Assembly: GCF_900635445.1 (NCBI RefSeq)
Contig: NZ_LR134117.1
Coordinates: forward strand, 5,146,001 to 5,210,000
Reading direction: 5' to 3'
Source: Serratia odorifera
GTDB taxonomy: Bacteria; Pseudomonadota; Gammaproteobacteria; Enterobacterales; Enterobacteriaceae
Length of the DNA: 64,000 bases
Of this stretch, positions 35,266 to 45,045 are shown piece after piece; positions within the stretch are counted from its first letter, which is position 1; every line of letters begins with the position of its first letter. The translations under genes were made by a program, and so were the position numbers. The notes below the pieces were generated by a model that was given only the letters and a program-made list of their open reading frames with translations, was not told where the DNA came from and ran no database searches.

Positions 35266-35472
35266 TTAGTAAAAATCGCCAGACGCCAGCTCCGCCTGTT
35301 GCAGCCACACCGGTTTATCGCTGGTCTTGGACCAGACGCGGTGCAAATAGCTGTAGAACCGTGCGCGATCGGCGCGGAACAGCATGATCGGCAAAGCCAA
35401 TATGCCGAGCAGGACTACTGCGCTGCGGCGCAGGAGAATCCGATGCAATGGATAAGCGTGATACAGGGACAT
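35266..35472 (-). CDS. ybfA: YbfA family small membrane protein
   Basis: A 68-residue protein of unknown role. The C-terminal two thirds (FRADRARFYSYLHRVWSKTSDKPVW and SGDFY) match E. coli YbfA nearly exactly. One hydrophobic segment (SAVVLLGILALPIMLF) lies before it. As in E. coli it stands next to the kdp operon, divergent from it, so the 475-bp gap serves both. Confidence 0.9.
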   Translation of the reverse strand: MSLYHAYPLHRILLRRSAVVLLGILALPIMLFRADRARFYSYLHRVWSKTSDKPVWLQQAELASGDFY

Positions 35473-35845
35473 GCGAACCTCCTTTGACCCTATTGTTTAA
35501 CATCGCTGCCGCACGGCCTCAGCCGGTAAACCCGCGTTTACCGAATGGCCGGCTTGATACGATGCCAACAAATTGCGGGGTTAATATAACGCCAGCTGCG
35601 GGGCACAACGGTCAGGAACAGCTCAGCGTAAAAGAAAACGGGATAATGTGTTAACTGGACAAAATTTTAGCGCATCGGCTGAAAGTTTACTACTCATCCG
35701 ACCACCAGATCGCACAAAAAATCACTCATTTACTGCTTATACTGAAAGTTTGTTACATAAAGGTTAACTAACAACCAAGGCTACGTTAATGGCAAGTTTA
35801 CCTTGCGTAACGCATCGCCCTCTTTTTTTGCCGCGCACGTCGGCG

Positions 35846-35866
35846 TTTTTATACTTTTTTTACACC
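35846..35866 (+). promoter_or_regulatory. KdpE operator upstream of kdpF
   Basis: The T-rich run TATACTTTTTTTACACC, about 80 bp before kdpF, matches the KdpE-binding site of the E. coli kdpFABC promoter as I recall it. The remainder of 35473-35947 is AT-rich and holds no clear gene. Control by K+ limitation through KdpE is inferred; the sensor gene kdpD is interrupted. Confidence 0.65.
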
Positions 35867-35947
35867 GGCCCACCCTATTTTTTCATCTTCTTTCTACCGC
35901 CCTCTCTACACTCCCGCTATCCAAACCTACACCTGTGGAGGTGTCCC

Positions 35948-36037
35948 GTGAGTTTCAGCGTCATAAGTGGTGCGCTGTTGGTTCTGCTGCTGTTGGGCTA
36001 TCTGGTTTACGCGCTGTTTAATGCGGAGGATTTCTGA
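35948..36037 (+). CDS. kdpF: KdpF, small subunit of the K+-transporting ATPase
   Basis: A 29-residue single-helix peptide from a GTG: MSFSVISGALLVLLLLGYLV then YALFNAEDF. Nearly the same as E. coli KdpF, which stabilises the Kdp complex. CTGTGGAGGTGT provides a strong ribosome binding site. Its stop overlaps the kdpA start in TGATG. Confidence 0.95.
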   Translation: MSFSVISGALLVLLLLGYLVYALFNAEDF

Positions 36038-37725
36038 TGGCTGCGTCGGCCTTTCTACTTATCGCCAGCTTCATGCTGGTTCTTCTGGTGCTGTCCCGCC
36101 CGCTGGGCAGCGTTTTGGCCCGTCTTATAGAAGGCGAACCACTGCCGATATTACGCCGCTTCGAAGCCGGCGTCTGGCGCTGCTGCGGCAACAACGGCGC
36201 AGAAATGCACTGGCGGCAATATGCCCTGGCGATCGTGATGTTCAACCTGCTGGGTATCGTACTGCTGTTTGCCCTGCTGATGGGGCAAGGCGCGCTGCCG
36301 CTCAATCCGCAAGGCTTTCCGGGATTGTCGTGGCATCTGGCGCTGAATACCGCCGTCAGCTTCGTCACCAATACCAACTGGCAGGCATACAGTGGTGAAA
36401 GCACCCTGAGCTATCTGAGCCAGATGGCAGGTCTGGCGGTGCAAAACTTCTTGTCCGCCGCCACCGGCATCGCCGTCGCGTTCGCGCTGATTCGCGCCTT
36501 CGCTCGCCGTTCAAGCGCCACCATTGGCAACGCCTGGGTAGATCTGCTGCGTATCACGCTGTATGTATTGCTGCCGCTATCGCTGATTATCGCACTGTTG
36601 CTGGTAAGCCAGGGCGTGCTGCAGAACCTGTCGCCATACCTGCACCTGCACACGCTGGAAGGCGCGCAGCAGATCCTGCCCATGGGGCCGGTAGCGTCGC
36701 AAGAGGCGATAAAAATGCTCGGTACCAACGGTGGCGGCTTCTTTGGTGTCAATTCGGCGCACCCGTTTGAAAACCCGACCGCGTTGAGCAATTTCGTACA
36801 GATGCTGGCGATCTTCCTGATCCCATGCGCGCTGTGCTTTGCCTTTGGCCAGGTGGCGGGCGAAAACCGTCAGGGCCATGCGCTGATCTGGGCAATGGGG
36901 CTGATTTTCGTGGTGGCGGTAGTGGTGGTGATGTATGCCGAACTGGCAGGCAACCCGCATCTGAGCGCCCTGGGTGGCGCCAGCAACGCCAATATGGAAG
37001 GTAAAGAGTCGCGCTTTGGCATTCTCGCCAGCAGCCTGTTTTCGGTGGTGACCACCGCCGCCTCCTGTGGCGCGGTTAACGCCATGCATGATTCGTTCAC
37101 CGCGCTCGGCGGCATGGTACCGCTGTGGCTGATGCAGATCGGCGAGGTGGTGTTCGGCGGCGTCGGTTCCGGCCTGTACGGCATGCTGCTGTTCGTGTTG
37201 CTGACGGTGTTTATCGCCGGGTTGATGATCGGCCGCACGCCGGAATACCTCGGCAAGAAAATTGACGTTTACGATATGAAGATGACCGCGTTGGCGATTC
37301 TGGTGACGCCAACGCTGGTGCTGCTGGGCAGCGCGCTGGCCATCGGCACCGCCGCCGGCCGCGCCGGGATCCTTAACCCTGGCGCACACGGTTTTAGCGA
37401 AGTGCTATACGCCCTCTCCTCCGCCGCCAACAACAACGGCAGCGCATTTGGCGGGCTGAGCGTCAACACCCCGTTCTACAACCTGTTACTGGCATTTGCC
37501 ATGTTTGTCGGCCGTTTTGGCGTGATCCTGCCGGTGTTGGCCATCGCCGGTTCGCTGTGCGTGAAGAAGCGCCAACCGGCGGGCAACGGCACGCTGCCGA
37601 CCACCGGGCCGCTGTTTATCGGCTTGTTGATCGGCACCGTACTGCTGATTGGCGCATTGACTTTCGTTCCGGCGCTGGCGCTAGGCCCGGTGGCCGAGCA
37701 TTTACAGGTCTGGCTGGCACACTAA
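36037..37725 (+). CDS. kdpA: KdpA, K+-binding channel-like subunit
   Basis: A 562-residue subunit with about ten membrane helices, related to the SKT K+ channel superfamily. Selectivity-filter-like segments are NTAVSFVTNTNWQAYSGE, LGTNGGGFFGVNSAHPFENP, TAASCGAVNAMHDS and SSAANNNGSAFGG. It conducts K+ in the Kdp pump and appears intact, though the next gene is not. Confidence 0.96.
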   Translation: MAASAFLLIASFMLVLLVLSRPLGSVLARLIEGEPLPILRRFEAGVWRCCGNNGAEMHWRQYALAIVMFNLLGIVLLFALLMGQGALPLNPQGFPGLSWHLALNTAVSFVTNTNWQAYSGESTLSYLSQMAGLAVQNFLSAATGIAVAFALIRAFARRSSATIGNAWVDLLRITLYVLLPLSLIIALLLVSQGVLQNLSPYLHLHTLEGAQQILPMGPVASQEAIKMLGTNGGGFFGVNSAHPFENPTALSNFVQMLAIFLIPCALCFAFGQVAGENRQGHALIWAMGLIFVVAVVVVMYAELAGNPHLSALGGASNANMEGKESRFGILASSLFSVVTTAASCGAVNAMHDSFTALGGMVPLWLMQIGEVVFGGVGSGLYGMLLFVLLTVFIAGLMIGRTPEYLGKKIDVYDMKMTALAILVTPTLVLLGSALAIGTAAGRAGILNPGAHGFSEVLYALSSAANNNGSAFGGLSVNTPFYNLLLAFAMFVGRFGVILPVLAIAGSLCVKKRQPAGNGTLPTTGPLFIGLLIGTVLLIGALTFVPALALGPVAEHLQVWLAH

Positions 37726-37747
37726 CCGGCATAAAGAGAGAAATCGT

Positions 37748-39818
37748 ATGACTCGCAAACCAACGTGCGCTTTTTGAACCGGCTCTGTACGGGCCGCGCT
37801 GCTCGACGCGGTGAAGAAGCTGGATCCTCGCGTCCAGTGGCGCAATCCGGTGATGTTCGTGGTGTATATCGGCAGCGTGCTGACCACCCTGATCTGGCTC
37901 AGTCTGCTGGCCGGTAAAACTGACGGCAGCGCCGCGTTTACCGGCAGTATCGCCCTGTGGCTGTGGTTTACCGTGCTGTTCGCCAACGTTGCCGAAGCGC
38001 TGGCCGAAGGCCGCAGCAAGGCACAGGCTGCCAGTCTGAAGGGCACCAGGAAAACCATTTGGGCTAAAAAGCTGGCCGCGGCGAAACGCGATGGCGCGAC
38101 GGAAAAGGTCGCCGCAGACAGCTTGCGCAAAGGCGACATCGTGCTGGTGGAAGCCGGTGATACCCTGCCTTGCGATGGCGAAGTGCTGGAAGGCGGCGCG
38201 TCGGTGGATGAAAGCGCCATTACCGGCGAATCGGCGCCGGTGATCCGCGAATCCGGTGGTGACTTCTCCTCGGTTACCGGCGGGACGCGCGTGCTGTCCG
38301 ACTGGCTGGTGGTGCAATGCAGCGTCAACCCCGGCGAGACCTTCCTCGATCGCATGATTGCCATGGTCGAAGGCGCCAAACGCCGTAAAACGCCGAATGA
38401 AGTGGCGCTGACCATTTTACTGGTGGCACTGACCATCGTGTTCGTGCTGGCGGTGGCCACGCTGTTGCCGTTCTCGCAATATAGCGTCAATGCCGCCGGC
38501 AGCGGCTCGGTCGTCAGCGTGACCGTATTGGTGGCGCTGCTGGTGTGTCTGATCCCGACCACCATCGGCGGGTTGCTGTCAGCCATCGGCGTCGCCGGCA
38601 TGAGCCGCATGCTCGGCGCCAACGTCATCGCCACCAGCGGCCGCGCCGTTGAGGCGGCCGGCGACGTCGACGTACTGCTGCTGGATAAGACCGGCACCAT
38701 CACCCTTGGCAATCGACAGGCTTCGGAGTTCCTGCCGGCCCCCGGCGTAAAAGAACAGGAACTGGCCGATGCCGCGCAGCTGTCTTCACTGGCGGATGAA
38801 ACGCCGGAAGGTCGCAGCATCGTGGTGCTGGCAAAACAGCGCTTTAATCTGCGCGAACGCGACCTGCAGACCTTGAATGCCACCTTTGTGCCGTTTTCGG
38901 CGCAAACGCGGATGAGCGGCGTCAACGTGCAGGACCGCATGATCCGTAAAGGTGCGGTGGACGCAATTCGTCGCCACGTGGAGTCCAACGGCGGCCACTT
39001 CCCGGCGGCGGTAGATGCGCTGGTGGAAAGCGTGGCGCGTACCGGCGGTACGCCGCTGGTGGTGGCGGAAGGCCCCAGAGTGCTGGGCGTGGTCGCGCTG
39101 AAGGACATTGTCAAAGGCGGCATCAAAGGAACGTTTTGCCGAATTGCGCAAAATGGGCATCAAAACGGTGATGATCACCGGTGACAACCGCTTGACCGCC
39201 GCCGCCATTGCCGCCGAGGCCGGGGTAGACGATTTTCTGTCGGAAGCGACGCCGGAAGCCAAGCTGGCCTTGATTCGCCAGTATCAGGCTGAAGGTCGAC
39301 TGGTGGCAATGACCGGCGATGGTACCAACGACGCCCCGGCGCTGGCGCAGGCTGACGTCGCGGTGGCGATGAACTCCGGCACCCAGGCGGCCAAAGAGGC
39401 CGGCAATATGGTCGATCTGGACTCCAACCCGACCAAATTGATCGAAGTGGTGCATATCGGCAAACAGATGCTGATGACGCGCGGTTCGCTGACGACCTTC
39501 AGTATCGCCAACGACGTGGCGAAATACTTCGCCATTATTCCGGCAGCGTTCGCCGCCACCTATCCGCAGTTGAATGCGCTTAACGTGATGCATCTGCATT
39601 CACCCGCTTCGGCCATTTTGTCGGCGGTGATTTTTAACGCGCTGGTGATTGTGTTTCTGATCCCGCTGGCGCTGAAGGGCGTCAGTTACAAGGCGCTGAG
39701 CGCGGCGGCTCTGTTGCGCCGCAACCTGTGGCTGTATGGCGTCGGCGGTCTGCTGGTGCCGTTTGTCGGCATCAAGCTGATCGACCTGCTGCTCACCGTG
39801 CTGCACGTTGCCGGCTAA
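37748..39818 (+). pseudogene. kdpB: KdpB, K+-transporting P-type ATPase subunit, with three single-base indels
   Basis: The catalytic P-type ATPase of Kdp. Intact parts hold the phosphorylation site LLLDKTGTITLGN, the TGES loop (AITGESAPVI) and the hinge AMTGDGTNDAPAL. Three lesions are seen: an extra C at 37760/37761 and a missing G after 37787 leave a TGA at 37775, and an extra G at 39128/39129 shifts the frame inside GGIKERFAELRK. Undoing these gives a 689-residue protein. A GTG at 37811 could start a shortened N-terminal part. Either errors in the sequence or true decay; kdpD is broken too. Confidence 0.88.
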
Positions 39819-39836
39819 GCTCGAGAGGAGATAGTT

Positions 39837-40406
39837 ATGTCTTATTTACGCCCATCATTGGTGATGCTTTTGTTACTGGCGCTGCTCACCGGTATTGCCT
39901 ATCCGCTGCTGACCACCGGACTGGCACAGCTGCTGTTTGCCGAGCGCGCCGCGGGTTCACTCTTGTATCAAGGGGACAAGCTGGTTGGCTCCGCGCTGAT
40001 CGGCCAGAACTTCAGCCAGCCGCAGTATTTTTGGGGACGCCCTTCTGCCACCGCTGATTCGGCTTATAATGCCGAAGCCTCTGCCGGCAGCAATCTGGCG
40101 GTTTCCAATCCGGCACTGGATAAGGCCATCGCCGAACGCGCCGCACAGTTGCGCCAGGCCAATCCTACTATGCGCGGGCCGATCCCGGTCGATCTGCTGA
40201 CCGCCTCAGGCAGCGGGCTTGATCCGCAGATTTCCCCGGCAGCGGCGCACTATCAGCTGGCGCGGGTGGCGGCAGCGCGCCACTTGCCGCCGCAACGGCT
40301 CGCCGATTTGATCGAACAAAATAGCGAGCGCCCGATGCCGAATTTTATCGGTGAACCGGTGGTTAACGTGCTGAAACTGAATATGGCGCTGGATGCGCTA
40401 AAGTAA
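39837..40406 (+). CDS. kdpC: KdpC, K+-transporting ATPase subunit C
   Basis: A 189-residue periplasmic-facing subunit with one N-terminal membrane helix (LVMLLLLALLTGIAYPLLTT). Signature stretches are GSALIGQNFSQPQYFWGRPS and GSGLDPQISPAAAHYQLARV. GAGAGGAGATAGTT precedes the ATG. It stabilises the KdpA-KdpB complex. Intact, unlike its neighbours on both sides. Confidence 0.95.
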   Translation: MSYLRPSLVMLLLLALLTGIAYPLLTTGLAQLLFAERAAGSLLYQGDKLVGSALIGQNFSQPQYFWGRPSATADSAYNAEASAGSNLAVSNPALDKAIAERAAQLRQANPTMRGPIPVDLLTASGSGLDPQISPAAAHYQLARVAAARHLPPQRLADLIEQNSERPMPNFIGEPVVNVLKLNMALDALK

Positions 40407-40430
40407 TCGCAGGTTACGCGATAACATCAA

Positions 40431-40454
40431 GGGTCCGGCGTGCCGGACCCGTTT
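40431..40454 (+). terminator. Hairpin between kdpC and kdpD
   Basis: GGGTCCGGCG-TGCCGGACCC followed by GTTTTGC. A strong stem with a weak T-tract, suited to partial termination so that the regulator genes are expressed less than the pump genes. Confidence 0.55.
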
Positions 40455-40478
40455 TGCGTTGAGTGACAAGGATCCGAC

Positions 40479-42014
40479 ATGGTTGATGAACAACAGCGCC
40501 CCGACCCCGATAGCCTGCTGGCCGCCGCCAACGAAAAGCCTCGCGGCCGGCTGAAGGTGTTTTTTGGCGCCTGCGCCGGCGTCGGCAAAACCTACGCCAT
40601 GCTGCAGGAGGCGCAGCGCCAGCGCGCCCAGGGGCTGGACGTGCTGATCGGCGTGGTCGAAACCCACGGCCGTAGCGAAACGGCCGCTTTGTTGGCCGGC
40701 CTGCCAATACTGCCGCAAAAACGTATCCAGCACCGCGGGCGGGCCGTGCATGAGTTCGATCTGGACGCCGCGCTGGCGCGCCACCCGGCGCTGGTGCTGA
40801 TGGACGAGCTGGCGCACAGCAATGCCCACGGTTCACGTCACCCCAAACGTTGGCAAGACGTGGAAGAACTGCTGGACGCCGGTATCGACGTACTGACCAC
40901 CGTCAACGTGCAGCATCTGGAAAGCCTGAACGACATCGTTGGCGGCGTAACCGGCGTGCGCGTACGTGAAACCGTGCCCGATCACGTATTTGACGAAGCG
41001 ACCGAAGTGGTGCTGGTGGATCTGCCGCCGGATGACCTGCGCCAGCGGCTGCACGAAGGCAAGGTGTATATTCCCGGCCAGGCTGAACGCGCTATCGAGC
41101 ACTTTTTCCGCAAAGGCAATCTGATTGCCCTGCGCGAATTGGCCTTGCGCCGCACCGCAGACCGGGTGGACGATCAAATGCGCGCCTTTCGCGATACCCA
41201 AGGGCGCGAAAAAGTCTGGCATACGCGCGACAGCATCCTACTGTGCGTTGGCCATCACAGCGGCAACGAAAAACTGGTGCGCATCGCCGCACGGCTGGCG
41301 GCACGCCTTGGATGTGATTGGCACGCGGTGTATGTCGAAACGCCAACGCTGCACCGGCTGCCGGAAAATCGGCGACGCGCCATTTTACGCGCGCTGCGTC
41401 TGGCGCAGGAACTGGGAGCGGAAACCGCTACGCTGTCCGATCCGAGTGAGGAGCGTGCCATTTTGCGCTACGCGCGCGAGCATAACCTCGGCAAAATCAT
41501 CATTGGTCGCCACGGCGAACAGCGCTGGAAATGGCGCAGCAGCTTTGCCGATCGGCTGGGACAACTGGGGCCGGATCTCGATCTGGTGATCGTGGCGTTG
41601 GAACATGAACCGCCGTCGCCCCTCGCCAAAGAGGCCGACGGCCGCAATTTCAGTGACAAATGGCGCATCCAGCTACGTGGCTGTGCGGTGGCCTTTGCGC
41701 TGTGTGCGGCAATTACGCTGCTTTCGCAATGGTTGCTGCCGGGCTTCGATCAGGCCAACCTGGTGATGATCTATTTGCTGGGCGTGGTGATCGTGGCGCT
41801 GTTTTACGGCCGCTGGCCGTCGGTGCTGGCGGCGGTGATCAATGTCGCCAGCTTCGATTTGTTCTTCGTCCAGCCGCACTGGTCATTCGCGGTAAGCGAC
41901 GTGCAGTATCTGCTGACGTTTGCGGTGATGCTGATCGTCGGCATCACCGTCGGTAACCTGACCGCCGGCGTGCGTTATCAGGCGCGGGTGGCGCGCTATC
42001 GCGAGCAGCGGGCG
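40479..42014 (+). pseudogene. kdpD: KdpD sensor kinase, N-terminal exon (interrupted by group II intron)
   Basis: The first 512 codons of KdpD. The Walker-type KdpD domain (KVFFGACAGVGKTYAMLQEAQR, VLMDELAHSNAHGSRHPKRW) is followed by a USP-like region (about 250-370) and four membrane helices (about 395-500). The reading frame runs on into the intron for two codons and stops at 42021. The remainder is at 43873-45039. Joining both parts gives a 900-residue KdpD (E. coli 894) with the junction REQRA/RHLYEM exactly in frame. The truncated product lacks the histidine kinase domain. Confidence 0.93.
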
Positions 42015-42056
42015 GTCGAGTAGACCGGAGGGAACCGCCCCCTCCAGCCGCTCACA

Positions 42057-42090
42057 GAACCGTACGTGAAGCTCTCACCTCATACGGCTC
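42057..42090 (-). ncRNA. Group II intron domain V
   Basis: A 34-base hairpin starting GAGCCGTATGAGGTGAGAG and closing with CACGTACGGTTC. This is the typical domain V fold and sequence, the catalytic heart of the ribozyme. Domain VI would be 42015-42056, with stem GGAGGG/CCCTCC. Confidence 0.85.
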
Positions 42091-42097
42091 CTGTTAT

Positions 42098-43375
42098 TCA
42101 ACCCTTTCTGATCATGAACTTCCAGTGCGCAAACAGCGACTTATTCCGCTGTCTGATACGCTCCAGTACTTCACTGGCGCGACTTTGATGCCACCGGTAT
42201 TGCTTATAGCGGCACCGGACCCACTTTACCAACCGCCAGTCCAGTATTCGCCATAACCTGTTCATTTCACTTGGATAAAACTTCCCATAATAATTGATCC
42301 ATCCACGTAGTTGCGGGTTAATTCTGTCCGCGATTTCTTCTGCCGACAGGCTTGTCAGCCGCTGAATATTCCATGCCCGGAATGTCCGGACAATAGCTTT
42401 CTGGGCCTTATTGCTTATCGCCGGTAGAAATCCGGTGAACAGACCGCCTGCAATCTTCCTTGCTGCACGGCGGCGGAAGGTAAAACCCAGAAAATCGAAG
42501 GAATAGTGACCATCGTTTTTACGTCTGGTCAACGGATGGCAATTCACTATTCGGGTTTTCTCCGGATGCAGTTCCAGCCCGCATGCCTTCATTCGTTCTC
42601 TGAGTTGACTGAGAAGCAGACCTGCTTCTCTTCGGCTTCGACAATGAATAATGCTGTCGTCAGCATACCTTTCCCATGAATTATTGGGGTAGTGTTTCTC
42701 CAGCCATTTATCCTGGGTGTAGTGCAGAAAAAGATTTGCCAGCAGAGGACTGATGACGCCGCCCTGCGGGGTACCCTTTTCTGGTGAATGACGATGCCCG
42801 TCCGGGAAAATGATCTCAGCTTTCAGCCATCGCACAATGCATAGCCTGACCCATGGAGCCGGATGCAGATGATCCACTGCCTTTAGCAACAGAGCATGAT
42901 CAAGATTATCAAAGAAGCCTCTGATATCCAGATCAATCACCCATTCGTATTTCCAGCAGTTCGCTTTTGCCTGTGCAACGGCATCATGCGCCGATTTTCC
43001 CGGTCGGTAACCAAATGAAGAATCGCTGAACAACGGGTCCCACTGCGGTTCCAGTATCATCTTGACGGCCATCTGTGCTACCCGATCGCTGACAGTGGGG
43101 ATCCCCAATGGACGAGTTTTCCCGTCTGACTTAGGAATTTCCACCCGCTTCACCGGCGGCGGCATATAACAGCCAGAACTTAACCGATTCCAGATCTTGT
43201 AAAGATTTCGGGCCAGATTATGCTCAAACGCTTCAATTGTCATTCCATCCACACCTGCTGATCCCTTGTTGGCTTTGACCGCCAGCCAGGCTCTCCAGAT
43301 AATGGTTTTATCGATCAGATAAGGTTTTACTTTGTTCAAAATAATCATCCTGTTAACAGTTGTTGCTTTAAACAA
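42098..43375 (-). CDS. ltrA: Group II intron reverse transcriptase/maturase
   Basis: A 425-residue intron-encoded protein from the frame's first possible start (a TTG); an ATG at 43348 (MIILNKVKPYLIDKT) is a reasonable alternative. RT blocks are in order: GIPTVSDRVAQMAV, SFGYRPGKSAHDAV, VIDLDIRGFFDNLDH, GTPQGGVISPLLANLFLH, the catalytic YADDSIIH, HPEKTRIV and FDFLGFTFR. The maturase domain X follows (LRGWINYYGKF), ending in KSLFAHWKFMIRKG. I see no C-terminal HNH endonuclease, so it probably belongs to an endonuclease-free class. It appears intact, so the element may be active. Confidence 0.93.
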   Translation of the reverse strand: MFKATTVNRMIILNKVKPYLIDKTIIWRAWLAVKANKGSAGVDGMTIEAFEHNLARNLYKIWNRLSSGCYMPPPVKRVEIPKSDGKTRPLGIPTVSDRVAQMAVKMILEPQWDPLFSDSSFGYRPGKSAHDAVAQAKANCWKYEWVIDLDIRGFFDNLDHALLLKAVDHLHPAPWVRLCIVRWLKAEIIFPDGHRHSPEKGTPQGGVISPLLANLFLHYTQDKWLEKHYPNNSWERYADDSIIHCRSRREAGLLLSQLRERMKACGLELHPEKTRIVNCHPLTRRKNDGHYSFDFLGFTFRRRAARKIAGGLFTGFLPAISNKAQKAIVRTFRAWNIQRLTSLSAEEIADRINPQLRGWINYYGKFYPSEMNRLWRILDWRLVKWVRCRYKQYRWHQSRASEVLERIRQRNKSLFAHWKFMIRKG

Positions 43376-43872
43376 AGCTGAATAACGTTCCCCCTTCGCT
43401 CCACCGCCATTACAGCGCCTTCGTCACTACTACGGGGAACTCCGTCCCTGTACGCCGCATCGGTACTCTTTCTGCGCGGTGTTCTGCCACAGTTTCTCCC
43501 TTAGCATCGGCGTGTCAGGTTCACACGTTCCGTATCTGAGCCTGAGCAGAGATCATGCCACCTCAATGCCGGTTGCCAGATGGTCAGTAAACAGGTTTCC
43601 ACCATCCTTATCCCGGGGTAACGGACAAGAACCCGGTTTTGACAACGCTTACACATAACGACACTTGTCCAGTGGTTCACTCGCGTTCATCTTCTCTGCT
43701 CCTACCTGACGACTTCTTGTCGCCTTTTCCTCAGCGCTTCCTGCTGTGGCTCTTTACCACAACAGTCTGAGGTGGTTTGTATCCTCCTCCTGTAAGGCGA
43801 ATACGGAAGGCCATCTTCCATCTCAGACACAGCATGGGCGGAACCATCCCGGATCCGTCCTTCGTGTCACAC

Positions 43873-45039
43873 CGTCATCTGTATGAAATGTCGCGAGGTC
43901 TGAGCCAGTCGCTGACTATCGAGGACATCGCCAGCGCCAGTCGTCATTTTCTTGCCAGCAGTTTCCAGGCGAAAGCGGTTCTGCTGCTGCCACAGGACGA
44001 CGGCCATCTCAGGCAGATGGTCGGTGAAGAAGGTGGCCTGTTGACGGTGGACGACGCCATCGCTCGTTGGAGTTACGACAAAGGCCTACCTGCCGGTGCC
44101 GGCACCGATACGCTGCCCGGTGTACCCTACCAACTGCTGCCGCTGACCGCCTCACAGCAGACCTTTGGCCTGTTGGCGATTGAGCCGAATAACCTGCGGC
44201 AACTGATGGTACCGGAGCAACAACGCCTGTTGCAAACCTTCACCGTGCTGATCGCCAGCGCCCTCGAGCGTTTGCAACTGGCGCGCAGTGCCGCCGAAGC
44301 CAAACTGGACGCTGAACGCGAACAGCTGCGCAATTCGCTGCTGGCCGCCCTGTCCCATGATTTGCGTACCCCGCTGACGGTGCTGTTCGGCCAGGCGGAA
44401 ATCCTCACGCTGGATCTGGCCAGCGAAGGTTCCCAACATGCGCAGCAGGCCAGCCAGATCCGTCAGCAGGTGCTGAGCACTACCCGGCTGGTGAACAACC
44501 TGCTGGACATGGCGCGCATTCAGTCGGGCGGTTTCAGCCTGCGTAAAGAGTGGCAATCATTGGAGGAGATCGTTGGCGCGTCGCTGCATATGCTCGAGCC
44601 GATCCTCAGCCAGCATGACATCAGGGTCGAGCTGCCCGACGACATGGTATTGATCAATTGTGACGGCAGCCTGTTGGAACGCGTATTCACCAACCTGTTG
44701 GAAAATGCCAATAAATATGCCGGGCACGATGCTATTATCGGCATTCGTGCTCGCACCTTGCCGGACTGGCTGGAAGTTGAAGTCTGGGATAACGGCCCGG
44801 GCATTCCACAAGAACAGAAACAGCGCATTTTTGACAAGTTTGCTCGCGGCAATAAAGAATCACCGATTCCCGGCGTCGGTTTGGGGTTGGCAATTTGCCG
44901 TGCCATTATTGAAGTGCACGGCGGCCGTATCTGGTCCGATGATGCCAGCCAGGGCGGAGCCAGTTTCAAGTTCCTGCTACCGCTGGAAAAAATGCCGGAG
45001 ATGGACAGCGATGCTTTTGATCTGCCAAAACAATATTGA
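43873..45039 (+). pseudogene. kdpD: KdpD sensor kinase, C-terminal exon
   Basis: The last 388 codons of KdpD, beginning RHLYEMSRGLSQSL. It has the GAF-like part with DKGLPAGAGTDTLPGVPYQLL, the H-box LAALSHDLRTPLTVLFGQ, the N-box LLENANKYA, and DNGPGIP and GVGLGLAICRAI for ATP binding. The open frame extends left to 43777 inside the intron's complementary strand, so a soluble kinase fragment could be made if translation starts there. Sensor and membrane parts would be missing. Confidence 0.92.
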
Positions 45040-45045
45040 GGTAAT

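Larger units (their letters stand above)
42015..43872 (-). mobile_element. Group II intron in kdpD, antisense to kdpD
   Basis: A 1858-bp element read on the minus strand. It begins GTGTGACACG (fits the 5' GTGYG rule), encodes a reverse transcriptase/maturase, has domain V and ends in CTCGAC (3' AY rule). Its removal joins the two kdpD exons without gain or loss. Since it points against kdpD, the kdpD transcript contains the complementary strand of the intron, which cannot splice. There is no terminal inverted repeat or transposase, so it is not an insertion sequence. Confidence 0.92.

Noticed and set aside
37702..39126. Long minus-strand frame of 474 codons over kdpB
   Set aside because: It lies antisense to the highly conserved KdpB frame, and its product is low in complexity with no recognisable domain.
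42015..43872. Insertion sequence in kdpD
   Set aside because: No transposase, terminal inverted repeats or target duplication. The reverse transcriptase, domain V and GTGYG/AY ends identify a group II intron.
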